Shown: positions 1-5,370 of the stretch, one piece after another
Numbering within the stretch: position 1 is the stretch's first letter
How the letters are laid out: every line of letters begins with the position of its first letter
Assembly: GCA_031082105.1 (NCBI GenBank)
Contig: JAVHLO010000215.1
Coordinates: forward strand, 1 to 6,185
Origin: Planctomycetota bacterium
GTDB lineage: Bacteria; Planctomycetota; MHYJ01; JACQXL01; JAVHLO01
Length of the DNA: 6,185 nucleotides
Direction: 5' to 3'
The notes under the pieces: generated by a model
Told to the model about the DNA's origin: nothing
What the model saw: the letters and a program-made list of their open reading frames with translations, nothing else
Databases searched by the model: none
Position numbers and translations under genes: made by a program

Positions 1-583
1 CGTTGACGGCGACGATCGTCTCGAACGCGCCCCTGCGCGCCCCGAGCCGGCGCATGCGGTATTCGAGATCCGTCGCGATGTCCATCTCCGTCATCCCGGG
101 CCGGATCCCGCGCACGGTCGACTTGTAGGCCTCAGCCGCGCAATGGGCCGCCGCGCGGATCAGCGAGATCTCCTCGGCGTTCTTCACCATCCGCAGTTCC
201 TCGACGAGCGGCTTCTGCGGTTCGAGTTTGAGCCGCTTGAAGGCGCGTTCGAGCACGGCGAACGTCGAGTGCGACATCGCGCCGCCCTCGATCCCGACGC
301 GCTTTAGTTTCCGCTCCTTCGCGATCGACATCGCCCGCTGAAAATAGCCCTTCTTGTGGCGCACCAGCTTGAACAGCGGCGCCTCCTGTTCGGCCTGCTC
401 AACGTACCGGAAATCGGTGACCAGGAACGCCTTGTCCCGCGAGATTAGCAGCACGGTGTCGTCGCCCGTGAACCCGCTCAGGTACTGGACATTCACGGCG
501 TTGCTGACGAGGAAGGCGTCGAGCTTGCGTTTGGCGATCTCTTCCCTCACGCGCTCGAGCCGACGAGAAATCATGTCTTTCAT
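1..583 (-). CDS. Xaa-Pro aminopeptidase (peptidase M24 family), N-terminal part, cut by left edge
   Basis: Cytosolic metallopeptidase expected to remove N-terminal residues preceding proline. Reading the minus strand from ATG at 583 gives 194 residues without a stop. Residues 4-130 fit the creatinase/prolidase N-terminal domain: YLSGFTGDD at 34-42, then FLVTDFRYVEQA at 53-64, the usual first strands of PepP/PepQ/YqhT-type enzymes. The link LRMVKNAEEISLIRAA (130-145) is the standard junction into the pita-bread catalytic domain, followed by GIRPGMTEMDIA (159-170) and FETIVAVN at the edge. The five metal ligands (D, D, H, E, E) lie beyond the window, so activity cannot be judged. The family is usually about 350 residues, so slightly over half is present. 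A second in-frame ATG at 574 is an alternative start. Neither start has a good Shine-Dalgarno sequence, and the frame is closed by TAG at 631-629. The family call is firm; proline specificity is inferred. Confidence 0.9.
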   Translation of the reverse strand, partial: MKDMISRRLERVREEIAKRKLDAFLVSNAVNVQYLSGFTGDDTVLLISRDKAFLVTDFRYVEQAEQEAPLFKLVRHKKGYFQRAMSIAKERKLKRVGIEGGAMSHSTFAVLERAFKRLKLEPQKPLVEELRMVKNAEEISLIRAAAHCAAEAYKSTVRGIRPGMTEMDIATDLEYRMRRLGARRGAFETIVAVN

Positions 584-621
584 TGAATACGCCAGAATGG
601 GATCTTCAAAATGCGACGTCC

Positions 622-720
622 GGTTCCCCTAGTTCCTTTAGTTCCCCTTGGTTCCCCCGAGTTCCCCTGTCCCCGCCAACTGGAGGAACTGAAGGGAACT
701 ATGCGGAACTAGCGGGAACT
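622..720. repeat. Inverted array of GTTCC / GGAAC units, 9-10 bp phased
   Basis: Five GTTCC units begin at 623, 632, 641, 651 and 661 (steps 9, 9, 10, 10). Four reverse-complement GGAAC units then begin at 685, 695, 705 and 715 (step exactly 10). Most are AGTTCC or GGAACT, separated by variable 4-5 nt linkers, often CCCT or similar. The two half-arrays face each other across about 19 bp, so the RNA of either strand could fold into a long interrupted hairpin. The array fills most of the 157-bp spacer between the membrane protein (stop at 741) and the peptidase start (583). Its function is unknown; a transcript-end or processing structure, or a phased protein-binding site, are possibilities only. 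Confidence 0.9.
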
Positions 721-740
721 GTGGGTACTGGCCTGCGAAT

Positions 741-1190
741 CTAGTGCGGAATCAGATAGAGGCCCACCGTTGCCGCCACACCGGCGATTGTGATCAACGA
801 CAGCCGCTTCGCCGTGGCGTCATTCGGTTCCGAGGAAAACACCCACCTGCGACTGCAGACGACATACACGAGCCAGAACGCAAGGATACCGAGGGTCTTG
901 TTGTCCGTCAAGTCCCACACCCAGACCTTGCCGTGCCGATAGTAGGCAGTCAGCATCCCGAGCGGTATTCCGCCGATGAAGATACCGAGAAAGCCCGCGA
1001 GCTCGAGCCACCACATCCGGCGCAGACACTTCCGGCCGGTCAGGCTCAGCACGGCGTACAACGCGCCGACAAGCAGGACTGCAAGCCCGCCAAGCATGAA
1101 GATGATATGCGCCGCCCGCACGACGGGCGGCACCTGTGCGGGCGCCTGCATGGCAAAGAAGACAGGAGGTAGAAGTGACATCAGCAACAT
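741..1190 (-). CDS. Small four-helix membrane protein with a CcsA/HemX/CcmC-like WWD core
   Basis: 149 residues from ATG at 1190. Four hydrophobic segments are visible at about 26-48, 62-82, 99-112 and 130-147. Between helices 2 and 3 lies HGKVWVWDLTDNKTLGILAFWLVY (86-109), which resembles the WWD motif (WG-x-x-W-x-W-D) of cytochrome c assembly proteins, with the first W replaced by His86. The order helix, LGMLTA, motif, helix ending WLVY, basic loop, last helix is that of the C-terminal half of CcsA. His28 before helix 1 and the terminal His149 sit about where CcsA has its outer haem-ligand histidines. CcsA and HemX have about 8 helices and CcmC about 6, so this is a half-size relative or a look-alike; haem handling is inferred. 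An in-frame TTG at 1280 gives 179 residues, but that extension is encoded largely by a heptamer repeat. ATG at 1181 is also possible. Start signals are weak. It lies downstream of the secretin gene and may be co-transcribed with it. Confidence 0.7.
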   Translation of the reverse strand: MLLMSLLPPVFFAMQAPAQVPPVVRAAHIIFMLGGLAVLLVGALYAVLSLTGRKCLRRMWWLELAGFLGIFIGGIPLGMLTAYYRHGKVWVWDLTDNKTLGILAFWLVYVVCSRRWVFSSEPNDATAKRLSLITIAGVAATVGLYLIPH

Positions 1191-1203
1191 CTCATGAGAG
1201 ACA

Positions 1204-1238
1204 GTGACCAGCAACCGGTGACCAGTGACCAGTGGAAT
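1204..1238. repeat. GTGACCA heptamer array
   Basis: Units with period 7: GTGACCA at 1204-1210, a degenerate GCAACCG at 1211-1217, GTGACCA at 1218-1224 and 1225-1231, then GTGGAAT trailing off. It lies in the 91-bp spacer between the secretin stop and the membrane-protein start. Because 7 is not a multiple of 3 it is unlikely to be coding, which argues against the longer TTG-initiated form of the downstream gene. Confidence 0.85.
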
Positions 1239-1281
1239 GTAGCAAGAGAAAAGAGACAGCGAAACACGTAGATGATACAAG

Positions 1282-2073
1282 CTATTTCAGTATCGTCGGC
1301 GTCAGCACGACGACCCGTTGCGACGACGAATGGGTGGACGTCTTGCTGAACAGCGTGTTCCCGAAGGTGGACTGGCTTGTTTCCTGGCCTCCGATCACGA
1401 GGGACTGACCGTCCCGAACACGCACGCGCGTCCTGAGTTCCTGCAAGGCAAGCCGTCTTGCGCCGCGGTCGTACGAGGTGATGACCGGCATCACCTCGAT
1501 GTCCAGCATGTCATCGCCGACGATCGTCGGCCGGACCTCCAGGCTCGCGCCAGCCTTCACGAAACAGTGTGTGCCGACGACCGTTCGCCTGTGGTCCATG
1601 ATGAATATGGTCATCGGCTCGGTGTAGACGTTGCCGACATCGAGCGAGGCGGTCTGGCCGTTCAGGACCGTGACGAACTGTGTCGTGGTCTGACGGCTGT
1701 GTGTATTGGAGCTGCCGGCGATCGCGCCCATGGCGAGCCGACCGCGCGCGATGCCAATTCTGATGCCGTTGTTGGCGAGGATAGGTCCGCCGCCGCCGCC
1801 GACCGTGGCGTCCGCGCCCCGGTAGACCCACGAGATCTGGCCGAAGTCCAGGCCGGCCGAGTCCGCCTGCAAGTTCTGCACCTCGACGTAGACGTTCCAG
1901 TCGCGCGGGTCATCGCTTCCCGACCGTGGCAGCGCGGCGTTCTGCCTGATCCAGTCGGAATCGAGCCGCTCCTGGCGTCGGGACGCGCCGGCGCCGCCGC
2001 CGTCAATGCACGAGGCTAGCGCGGCAATCATGACAAGAACCGCGTACGCTGTTCGGCACACTGACCTCTTCAT
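1282..2073 (-). CDS. Short lipoprotein made of a secretin (type II/III secretion) core domain without N domains
   Basis: 263 residues. The start at ATG 2073 is set by AGGAGG at 2087-2082 with 8-nt spacing and by the signal peptide that follows: MKRSVCR, a hydrophobic stretch 9-20, and lipobox L-A-S-C with Cys22. The mature protein should be an outer-membrane-directed lipoprotein. Residues 61-82 (VYVEVQNLQAD...GQISW) match the start of a secretin core. VTVLNGQTASLDVGN (134-148) is the typical strand after the gate loops, LEVRPTIVGDDMLDIEVMP (178-196) the L-x-V-x-P-x-I strand pair, and TRVRVRDGQSLVIGG (215-229) plus VVVLTPTIL (254-262) the closing signature. Most secretins are 400-750 residues with N0-N3 periplasmic domains; only about 38 residues lie between Cys22 and the core here. 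It may be a minimal secretin or a non-channel relative. No pilus or secretion genes are visible beside it. Domain call firm, role unknown. Confidence 0.8.
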   Translation of the reverse strand: MKRSVCRTAYAVLVMIAALASCIDGGGAGASRRQERLDSDWIRQNAALPRSGSDDPRDWNVYVEVQNLQADSAGLDFGQISWVYRGADATVGGGGGPILANNGIRIGIARGRLAMGAIAGSSNTHSRQTTTQFVTVLNGQTASLDVGNVYTEPMTIFIMDHRRTVVGTHCFVKAGASLEVRPTIVGDDMLDIEVMPVITSYDRGARRLALQELRTRVRVRDGQSLVIGGQETSQSTFGNTLFSKTSTHSSSQRVVVLTPTILK

Positions 2074-2081
2074 CGTGTCAT

Positions 2082-2087
2082 CCTCCT
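2082..2087 (-). promoter_or_regulatory. Ribosome binding site AGGAGG for the secretin-like lipoprotein
   Basis: On the minus strand AGGAGG is followed by 8 nt and ATG at 2073. It is a perfect Shine-Dalgarno core and fixes the start 16 codons inside the longest open frame, exactly where the lipoprotein signal peptide begins. Confidence 0.85.
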
Positions 2088-2111
2088 CAGGCAATGGACC
2101 CTTGTGCAGCC

Positions 2112-2140
2112 AGCTTAGCATCTACACACCATACAGTCAA
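2112..2140 (-). promoter_or_regulatory. Candidate sigma70-type promoter for the secretin-like lipoprotein gene
   Basis: On the minus strand TTGACT (2140-2135, five of six matches to the -35 consensus), a 17-bp spacer, then TAAGCT (2117-2112, about three of six matches to the -10 consensus). Transcription would begin near 2105, about 32 nt before the start codon. It stands back to back with the candidate preA promoter. This is pattern matching only; the -10 is weak. Confidence 0.45.
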
Positions 2141-2172
2141 GTTTTGGCGGAGAGGCGGGCGCGTCGAAATCC

Positions 2173-2201
2173 TTGAATCCCTCCCTGTTTGGTGATAGAC
2201 T
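2173..2201 (+). promoter_or_regulatory. Candidate extended -10 promoter for preA
   Basis: TTGAAT at 2173-2178, a 17-bp spacer, then TAGACT at 2196-2201 preceded by TGA at 2193-2195, giving an extended -10 form (TGnTAnnnT). Transcription would start near 2208, leaving a 5' leader of about 175 nt before preA that holds a palindrome, the dRS3-like element and a heptamer array. Not verified. Confidence 0.35.
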
Positions 2202-2214
2202 CGCTCCGAACTTG

Positions 2215-2227
2215 TGTCCCTGGGACA
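2215..2227. promoter_or_regulatory. 13-bp perfect palindrome, possible operator
   Basis: TGTCCC-T-GGGACA, two perfect 6-bp arms around a single T. It sits about 7-19 nt beyond the predicted transcription start of preA, a position where a repressor could act. No regulator gene is visible in the window, so a regulatory role is inference. Confidence 0.3.
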
Positions 2228-2252
2228 ACGACAGCGACGAGGACGCGTCTGG

Positions 2253-2272
2253 ATTCCCGCTTGCACGGGAAT
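2253..2272. repeat. dRS3-like repeat, ATTCCC-N8-GGGAAT
   Basis: ATTCCC, eight bases (GCTTGCAC), GGGAAT, flanked by TGG on the left and GAC on the right. This exactly meets the dRS3 definition known from Neisseria (ATTCCC-N8-GGGAAT), a repeat also common in many unrelated proteobacterial and environmental genomes. Read on the minus strand it translates to the familiar spurious peptide VIPVQAGIQ. In Neisseria dRS3 sites serve as filamentous-phage insertion targets; whether that applies here is unknown. Confidence 0.8.
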
Positions 2273-2334
2273 GACAAAACGTAGTGTATCATGCGCTCCC
2301 GGATCCCGGACTGGCGGCCTTCTTCCGGCCCATG

Positions 2335-2369
2335 AAAATCCGAAATCCGCAATCCAAAATCCAAAATCC
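2335..2369. repeat. NNAATCC heptamer array, five units
   Basis: Five exact-length heptamers in tandem: AAAATCC (2335), GAAATCC (2342), GCAATCC (2349), AAAATCC (2356), AAAATCC (2363). Only the first two bases vary. The array ends immediately before the preA Shine-Dalgarno region at 2370-2375. In-frame starts at 2284 (GTG) and 2332 (ATG) would make this array coding, which supports the later start at 2383. Confidence 0.9.
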
Positions 2370-2382
2370 GAAGGGCGATCCG

Positions 2383-3660
2383 ATGAAGCCACGCACCAAG
2401 GTCCCCTGCAGCGCCAGGCAACCTGAGTCGAATACTCCGGCCAGGTATGCTACGACGTTTCTCGGCATCAAACTTGAGAACCCATTTCTACTGGCCTCGG
2501 GGCCGCCGACCCGTTCAGGCGAGGCGATCGCGGGGGGCTTCGCCGCCGGCTGGGCCGGCGCGGTGACCAAGACCATCTCACGCAAGCCGACCCGCAACGT
2601 GTCTCCGCGTCTTGCAGCGGTCACCTCGGTCGACAACGTGCCCGGCGCGGTGCGCGTCCCGGCCTCCGTCGGCATGCTGAACATCGAACTGATCTCGACG
2701 GTGACGCCGGGACAATGGGCCCGCGACATACGGATGCTCCGGCGGAACTGGCCGGGCCGCGCGATCATCGCCAGCATCATGGGCGATACCAGGAAGGCCT
2801 GGCAGGACCTGGCCAGGACATGTGAAGACGCGGGCGCACACGCGCTCGAGCTGAACTTCTCGTGCCCGCACGGACTCCCAGAGCGCGGCATGGGCTCCAT
2901 CATAGGCCAGAACCCTGCGCTGTCGGCCGAGCGTGTGGCATGGGTGAAGAAGGTCGCACGCATCCCGGTGATGGCCAAGCTTACGCCGAACGTGACGGAC
3001 ATCGGCCGTGTCGCGCGCGCCGTCACGCGAGCCGGCGCCGACGGGATCGCGGCCATAAACACGGTCCGCGCGGTCGCCCAGCCCGATGTCGAACGCGTCT
3101 CCGTGAATCCCGACGTCAACGGCCGTTCGGCAGCGGGCGGGTATTCCGGGCCCGGTATACTGCCCATCGCGCTCCGCTGTGTGCTTGATATCCGTGAGAC
3201 CGTCGGCCCTTACGGGCCACAGATATCCGGGATGGGCGGAATCTGCACGTGGCAGGACGCGGTCTCGTTCCTGCTCTTCGGCGCGAAGACCGTCCAGGTC
3301 TGCACCGCCGCGATGCTGCACGGATACGGGCTGGTCGACCGCCTTAAGGCCGGCCTTGCGGAATACATGGGCGCAAGGCAGATGTTGCGACTGAGCGACC
3401 TTGTCGGACTGCTGGCGACACACGTGGTCCGCCATGCCGATCTCGATTTCTCGCACCGGCCGAAGGCGCGGATCATGCGCGACCGATGCCGCGTCTGCGG
3501 CGCATGCCGGACCGCCTGCCGCGACGCCGGGACCGGCGCGATTTCCATCCGAGGTCGCGCAGTGCGGGTCGACGCCGGGCGTTGCGACGGCTGCGGCCTC
3601 TGCGCGGTGACGTGCCCGCAAAGGGCGATCGTGGTGGAACGACCGCCGAGCGGGATCTAG
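2383..3660 (+). CDS. preA: Dihydropyrimidine dehydrogenase (NAD-dependent), PreA-type subunit
   Basis: 425 residues. PreA reduces uracil/thymine to the 5,6-dihydro form (or the reverse) on FMN in the cytosol, receiving electrons through Fe-S clusters from a PreT flavoprotein. The FMN barrel starts with ENPFLLASGPPT (32-43) and TKT with Lys63. NFSCPHGLPERGMG (158-171) carries the catalytic loop with Cys161 as likely general acid; KLTPN has Lys199, AINT has Asn226, and GYSGPG (253-258) and ISGMGG (281-286) would bind FMN. The C terminus has a two-cluster ferredoxin domain: Cys369, 372, 375, 379 and Cys401, 404, 407, 411. Length is close to E. coli PreA (411). The start at 2383 follows GAAGGG (2370-2375) by 7 nt and avoids the heptamer-coded extension from 2284. 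No PreT is adjacent. A dihydroorotate dehydrogenase is less likely because of the Fe-S tail and the dihydropyrimidinase next door. Physiological direction is inferred. Confidence 0.93.
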   Translation: MKPRTKVPCSARQPESNTPARYATTFLGIKLENPFLLASGPPTRSGEAIAGGFAAGWAGAVTKTISRKPTRNVSPRLAAVTSVDNVPGAVRVPASVGMLNIELISTVTPGQWARDIRMLRRNWPGRAIIASIMGDTRKAWQDLARTCEDAGAHALELNFSCPHGLPERGMGSIIGQNPALSAERVAWVKKVARIPVMAKLTPNVTDIGRVARAVTRAGADGIAAINTVRAVAQPDVERVSVNPDVNGRSAAGGYSGPGILPIALRCVLDIRETVGPYGPQISGMGGICTWQDAVSFLLFGAKTVQVCTAAMLHGYGLVDRLKAGLAEYMGARQMLRLSDLVGLLATHVVRHADLDFSHRPKARIMRDRCRVCGACRTACRDAGTGAISIRGRAVRVDAGRCDGCGLCAVTCPQRAIVVERPPSGI

Positions 3661-3720
3661 TATCCCGAGTCCACCAGATCCGGGGCAAGATCCAAGATCA
3701 TGGCGTCCGTGTTCACGGGC

Positions 3721-3750
3721 CACAGAAGCACACAGAAAGACACTGAAAAA
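3721..3750. repeat. CACAGAA-type decamer array, three units
   Basis: Three units with period 10: CACAGAAGCA (3721), CACAGAAAGA (3731), CACTGAAAAA (3741). A preceding GGGCCACAG lead-in hints at earlier decay of a longer array. Confidence 0.7.
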
Positions 3751-3799
3751 GGAAGCTGTGCGTCAGGGGACCCGGTTGACGGCTTTCTTGAGGCCTTTG

Positions 3800-3869
3800 G
3801 TTCCCTTGTACTTCGGTTTTTTCGTTCTTCGGTTCTTTCGTTGTTTTGGTTCCTTCGTTCTCCCGTTCC
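3800..3869. repeat. GTTCnTTC-like octamer array, about nine units
   Basis: GT(T) phases recur at 3800, 3808, 3816, 3824, 3832, 3840, 3849, 3857 and 3865: period 8 with a single 1-nt slip. Typical units are GTTCTTCG, GTTCTTTC and GTTCCTTC. The plus strand here almost lacks A. The array ends 46 nt before the dihydropyrimidinase start, so it would be in the leader or just upstream of it. Confidence 0.85.
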
Positions 3870-3915
3870 ATAGTAAGTCTGTATTGTTACGTCGTTTTGT
3901 TCTCCGTAGGCTCTA

Positions 3916-5310
3916 ATGTTCGATCTGAAGATCATCAACGCCAGGATTGTGACCGCCTCGGACACGTTCGAGGCGGAGTTGGGCATTCTCGCGGGGCGGA
4001 TCGAAGCGGTGTCGCGGGGCACATTGGGCGACGCGAAGGAGACCATTGACGCGATGGGCCGCTACGTCCTCCCGGGCGGGATCGATACACACACGCATCT
4101 CGACATGCCGTTCGGCGGGACAGTCTCGGCTGACGATTTCTATACCGGCACGGTTGCAGCCGCGTGCGGCGGCACGACCACGATAATCGATTTTGCGATG
4201 CAGGGCAAGGGCGAATCGCTCTCCTCGGCGGTGGAGCGGTGGAAGGCGAAGGCACAGGACAAGGCCGTCGTCGACTACGGGTTCCACGTGGCGATAACCG
4301 AATGCACGGATGCGGTCATAGAAGAGCTTGGCACGCTGGCCGGACTCGGGGTCACGAGCGTGAAGTTGTTCATGGCGTACAAAGGCGCGCTGATGGTGAG
4401 CGACGAGATACTGTACCGTGTGATGCAGCGCGCGAGCGGAACCGGCGTGCTCACGATGGTCCACGCCGAGAACGGCGACGTTATCGATCACCTCTCGCGG
4501 CGCCTGCAGGGCGAAGGGAAGCTGGAACCGAAGTATCACGCGGCGAGCAGGCCGTCGATTCTCGAAGGCGAAGCGACGGGTCGCGCGCTCGCGCTCGCAT
4601 ATGCCGCGTCCAAGGCCCCGCTGTTCGTCGTCCACCTGACATGCAGGGAAGCGCTGGACGAGCTCACGAAGGCCCAGCGGCGCGGCCAACCGGCATTCGC
4701 GGAGACATGCCCGCAGTACTTGCTGCTGACATCAGAGCGATATGACGAGGCCGATTTCGGCGGGGCGAAATACGTGATGTCGCCGCCCCTTCGGGAGAAG
4801 GCCGATTGCGAAGCGCTGTGGTCCGCGCTTTTTTCCGGCGCGATCCATACGGTCGGCTCGGACCACTGCCCCTTCAACTTCAGGGGTCAGAAGACGCTCG
4901 GCAAGGACAATTTCGCACTCATCCCGAACGGCGCGCCGGGGATCGAGACACGGCTACCGCTGATGTTCTCCGAGGGGCCAAGACGTGGGCGGATTTCGCT
5001 CAACCGGTTCGTCGAGGTGGTGTCGACGGCGCCTGCGAAACTCTTCGGACTCTACCCGCGCAAGGGCGCGATCGCGCCCGGCTCGGACGCGGATATCGTG
5101 ATACTCGAGCCGAAGAGTACACAAACGCTGTCTGCAAAGACGCTCCACCAGAACGTCGATTACTGCCCCTACGAGGGGATGGAGATCGCGGGCAGGGTGA
5201 GGACCGTCCTGTCCCGAGGCACGCCCATCGTGAAACACGGCCGATTCATCGGCAAGCGCGGGACGGGACAGTTCGTGGAGCGAAGACCTTTCGACATCAG
5301 CATTGCCTGA
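3916..5310 (+). CDS. hydA: Dihydropyrimidinase / D-hydantoinase
   Basis: 464 residues, normal for the cyclic-amidohydrolase family (about 460-480). It opens dihydrouracil or dihydrothymine (and 5-substituted hydantoins) to N-carbamoyl-beta-amino acids using two zinc ions in a TIM barrel, normally as a cytosolic tetramer. All metal ligands are present at nearly canonical positions: His59 and His61 in GGIDTHTHLD, the carboxylated Lys150 in SVKLFMAYKG, His183 in VHAENGD, His240 in VVHLTC and Asp316 in GSDHCPF. Tyr155, Ser289 (YVMSPPLR) and Asn338 (IPNGAPGIE) match substrate-binding residues. The small beta-sandwich is formed by both ends (1-55 and about 385-464, GAIAPGSDADIVILE). Start ATG 3916 gives the classical N terminus; the preceding TAGG is a weak ribosome site. 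Placement after preA on the same strand favours dihydropyrimidinase over a purely hydantoin-directed role, though allantoinase-like or hydantoin use cannot be excluded by sequence alone. Confidence 0.95.
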   Translation: MFDLKIINARIVTASDTFEAELGILAGRIEAVSRGTLGDAKETIDAMGRYVLPGGIDTHTHLDMPFGGTVSADDFYTGTVAAACGGTTTIIDFAMQGKGESLSSAVERWKAKAQDKAVVDYGFHVAITECTDAVIEELGTLAGLGVTSVKLFMAYKGALMVSDEILYRVMQRASGTGVLTMVHAENGDVIDHLSRRLQGEGKLEPKYHAASRPSILEGEATGRALALAYAASKAPLFVVHLTCREALDELTKAQRRGQPAFAETCPQYLLLTSERYDEADFGGAKYVMSPPLREKADCEALWSALFSGAIHTVGSDHCPFNFRGQKTLGKDNFALIPNGAPGIETRLPLMFSEGPRRGRISLNRFVEVVSTAPAKLFGLYPRKGAIAPGSDADIVILEPKSTQTLSAKTLHQNVDYCPYEGMEIAGRVRTVLSRGTPIVKHGRFIGKRGTGQFVERRPFDISIA

Positions 5311-5350
5311 GTCGGTTTCGCAATTGTGCAAAACAGCGCGGCCCGTTGTG

Positions 5351-5370
5351 GGGCGAAATTCATTTCGCCC
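5351..5370. repeat. Perfect inverted repeat with extra half copy; possible terminator of the dihydropyrimidinase gene
   Basis: GGGCGAAAT and ATTTCGCCC separated by two bases (in RNA an 8-bp stem with a 4-nt TTCA loop), 40 nt after the dihydropyrimidinase stop. It is not followed by a T run, so it is not a classic intrinsic terminator. A second ATTTCGCCC lies at 5405-5413 and could pair with the same left arm. It may be a decayed dispersed repeat. Confidence 0.6.

Larger units (their letters stand above)
3661..3915. other. Repeat-rich spacer between preA and the dihydropyrimidinase gene
   Basis: 255 bp without a supportable gene. It holds two different phased repeat arrays (3721-3750 and 3800-3869). 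No clear terminator follows preA and no convincing promoter precedes the next gene, so whether the two genes share a transcript cannot be decided. The next gene has only a weak Shine-Dalgarno sequence (TAGG near 3907-3910). Confidence 0.6.

Noticed and set aside
622..720. CRISPR array
   Set aside because: Units are 5-7 bp with 4-5 nt linkers and change orientation midway; no 23-47 bp repeats or uniform spacers here or elsewhere in the window.
1164..1170. AGGAGGT on the plus strand resembling a ribosome binding site
   Set aside because: It lies inside the minus-strand membrane-protein gene and leads only to a GTG at 1175 with a stop after about ten codons.
744..1172. 142-residue open frame on the plus strand opposite the membrane protein
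   Set aside because: Composition is His/Arg/Pro-rich without structure; the opposite strand shows four clear membrane helices and a WWD-like motif.
1318..2019. 233-residue open frame on the plus strand opposite the secretin gene
   Set aside because: Arg/Ala/Asp-rich, no domain, no ribosome site; the minus strand has a clear lipoprotein-secretin with AGGAGG. It is a high-GC antisense shadow.
2087..2421. Minus-strand small proteins containing VIPVQAGIQ or SFPCKRESR
   Set aside because: These are translations of the dRS3-like repeat, a known source of spurious annotations.
2289..3167. 292-residue minus-strand open frame across the front of preA
   Set aside because: Another antisense frame over conserved preA motifs with no recognisable protein features.
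2578..3723. 381-residue minus-strand open frame across preA
   Set aside because: Fully antisense to the catalytic and Fe-S motifs of preA; low-complexity His/Arg/Asp composition and no start signal.
3817..3822. T6 run as an intrinsic terminator of preA
   Set aside because: No GC-rich hairpin precedes it; the T run is part of the period-8 array and lies about 157 nt beyond the preA stop.
3913..4689. 258-residue minus-strand open frame across the dihydropyrimidinase gene
   Set aside because: Antisense to the metal-binding motifs; no family resemblance.
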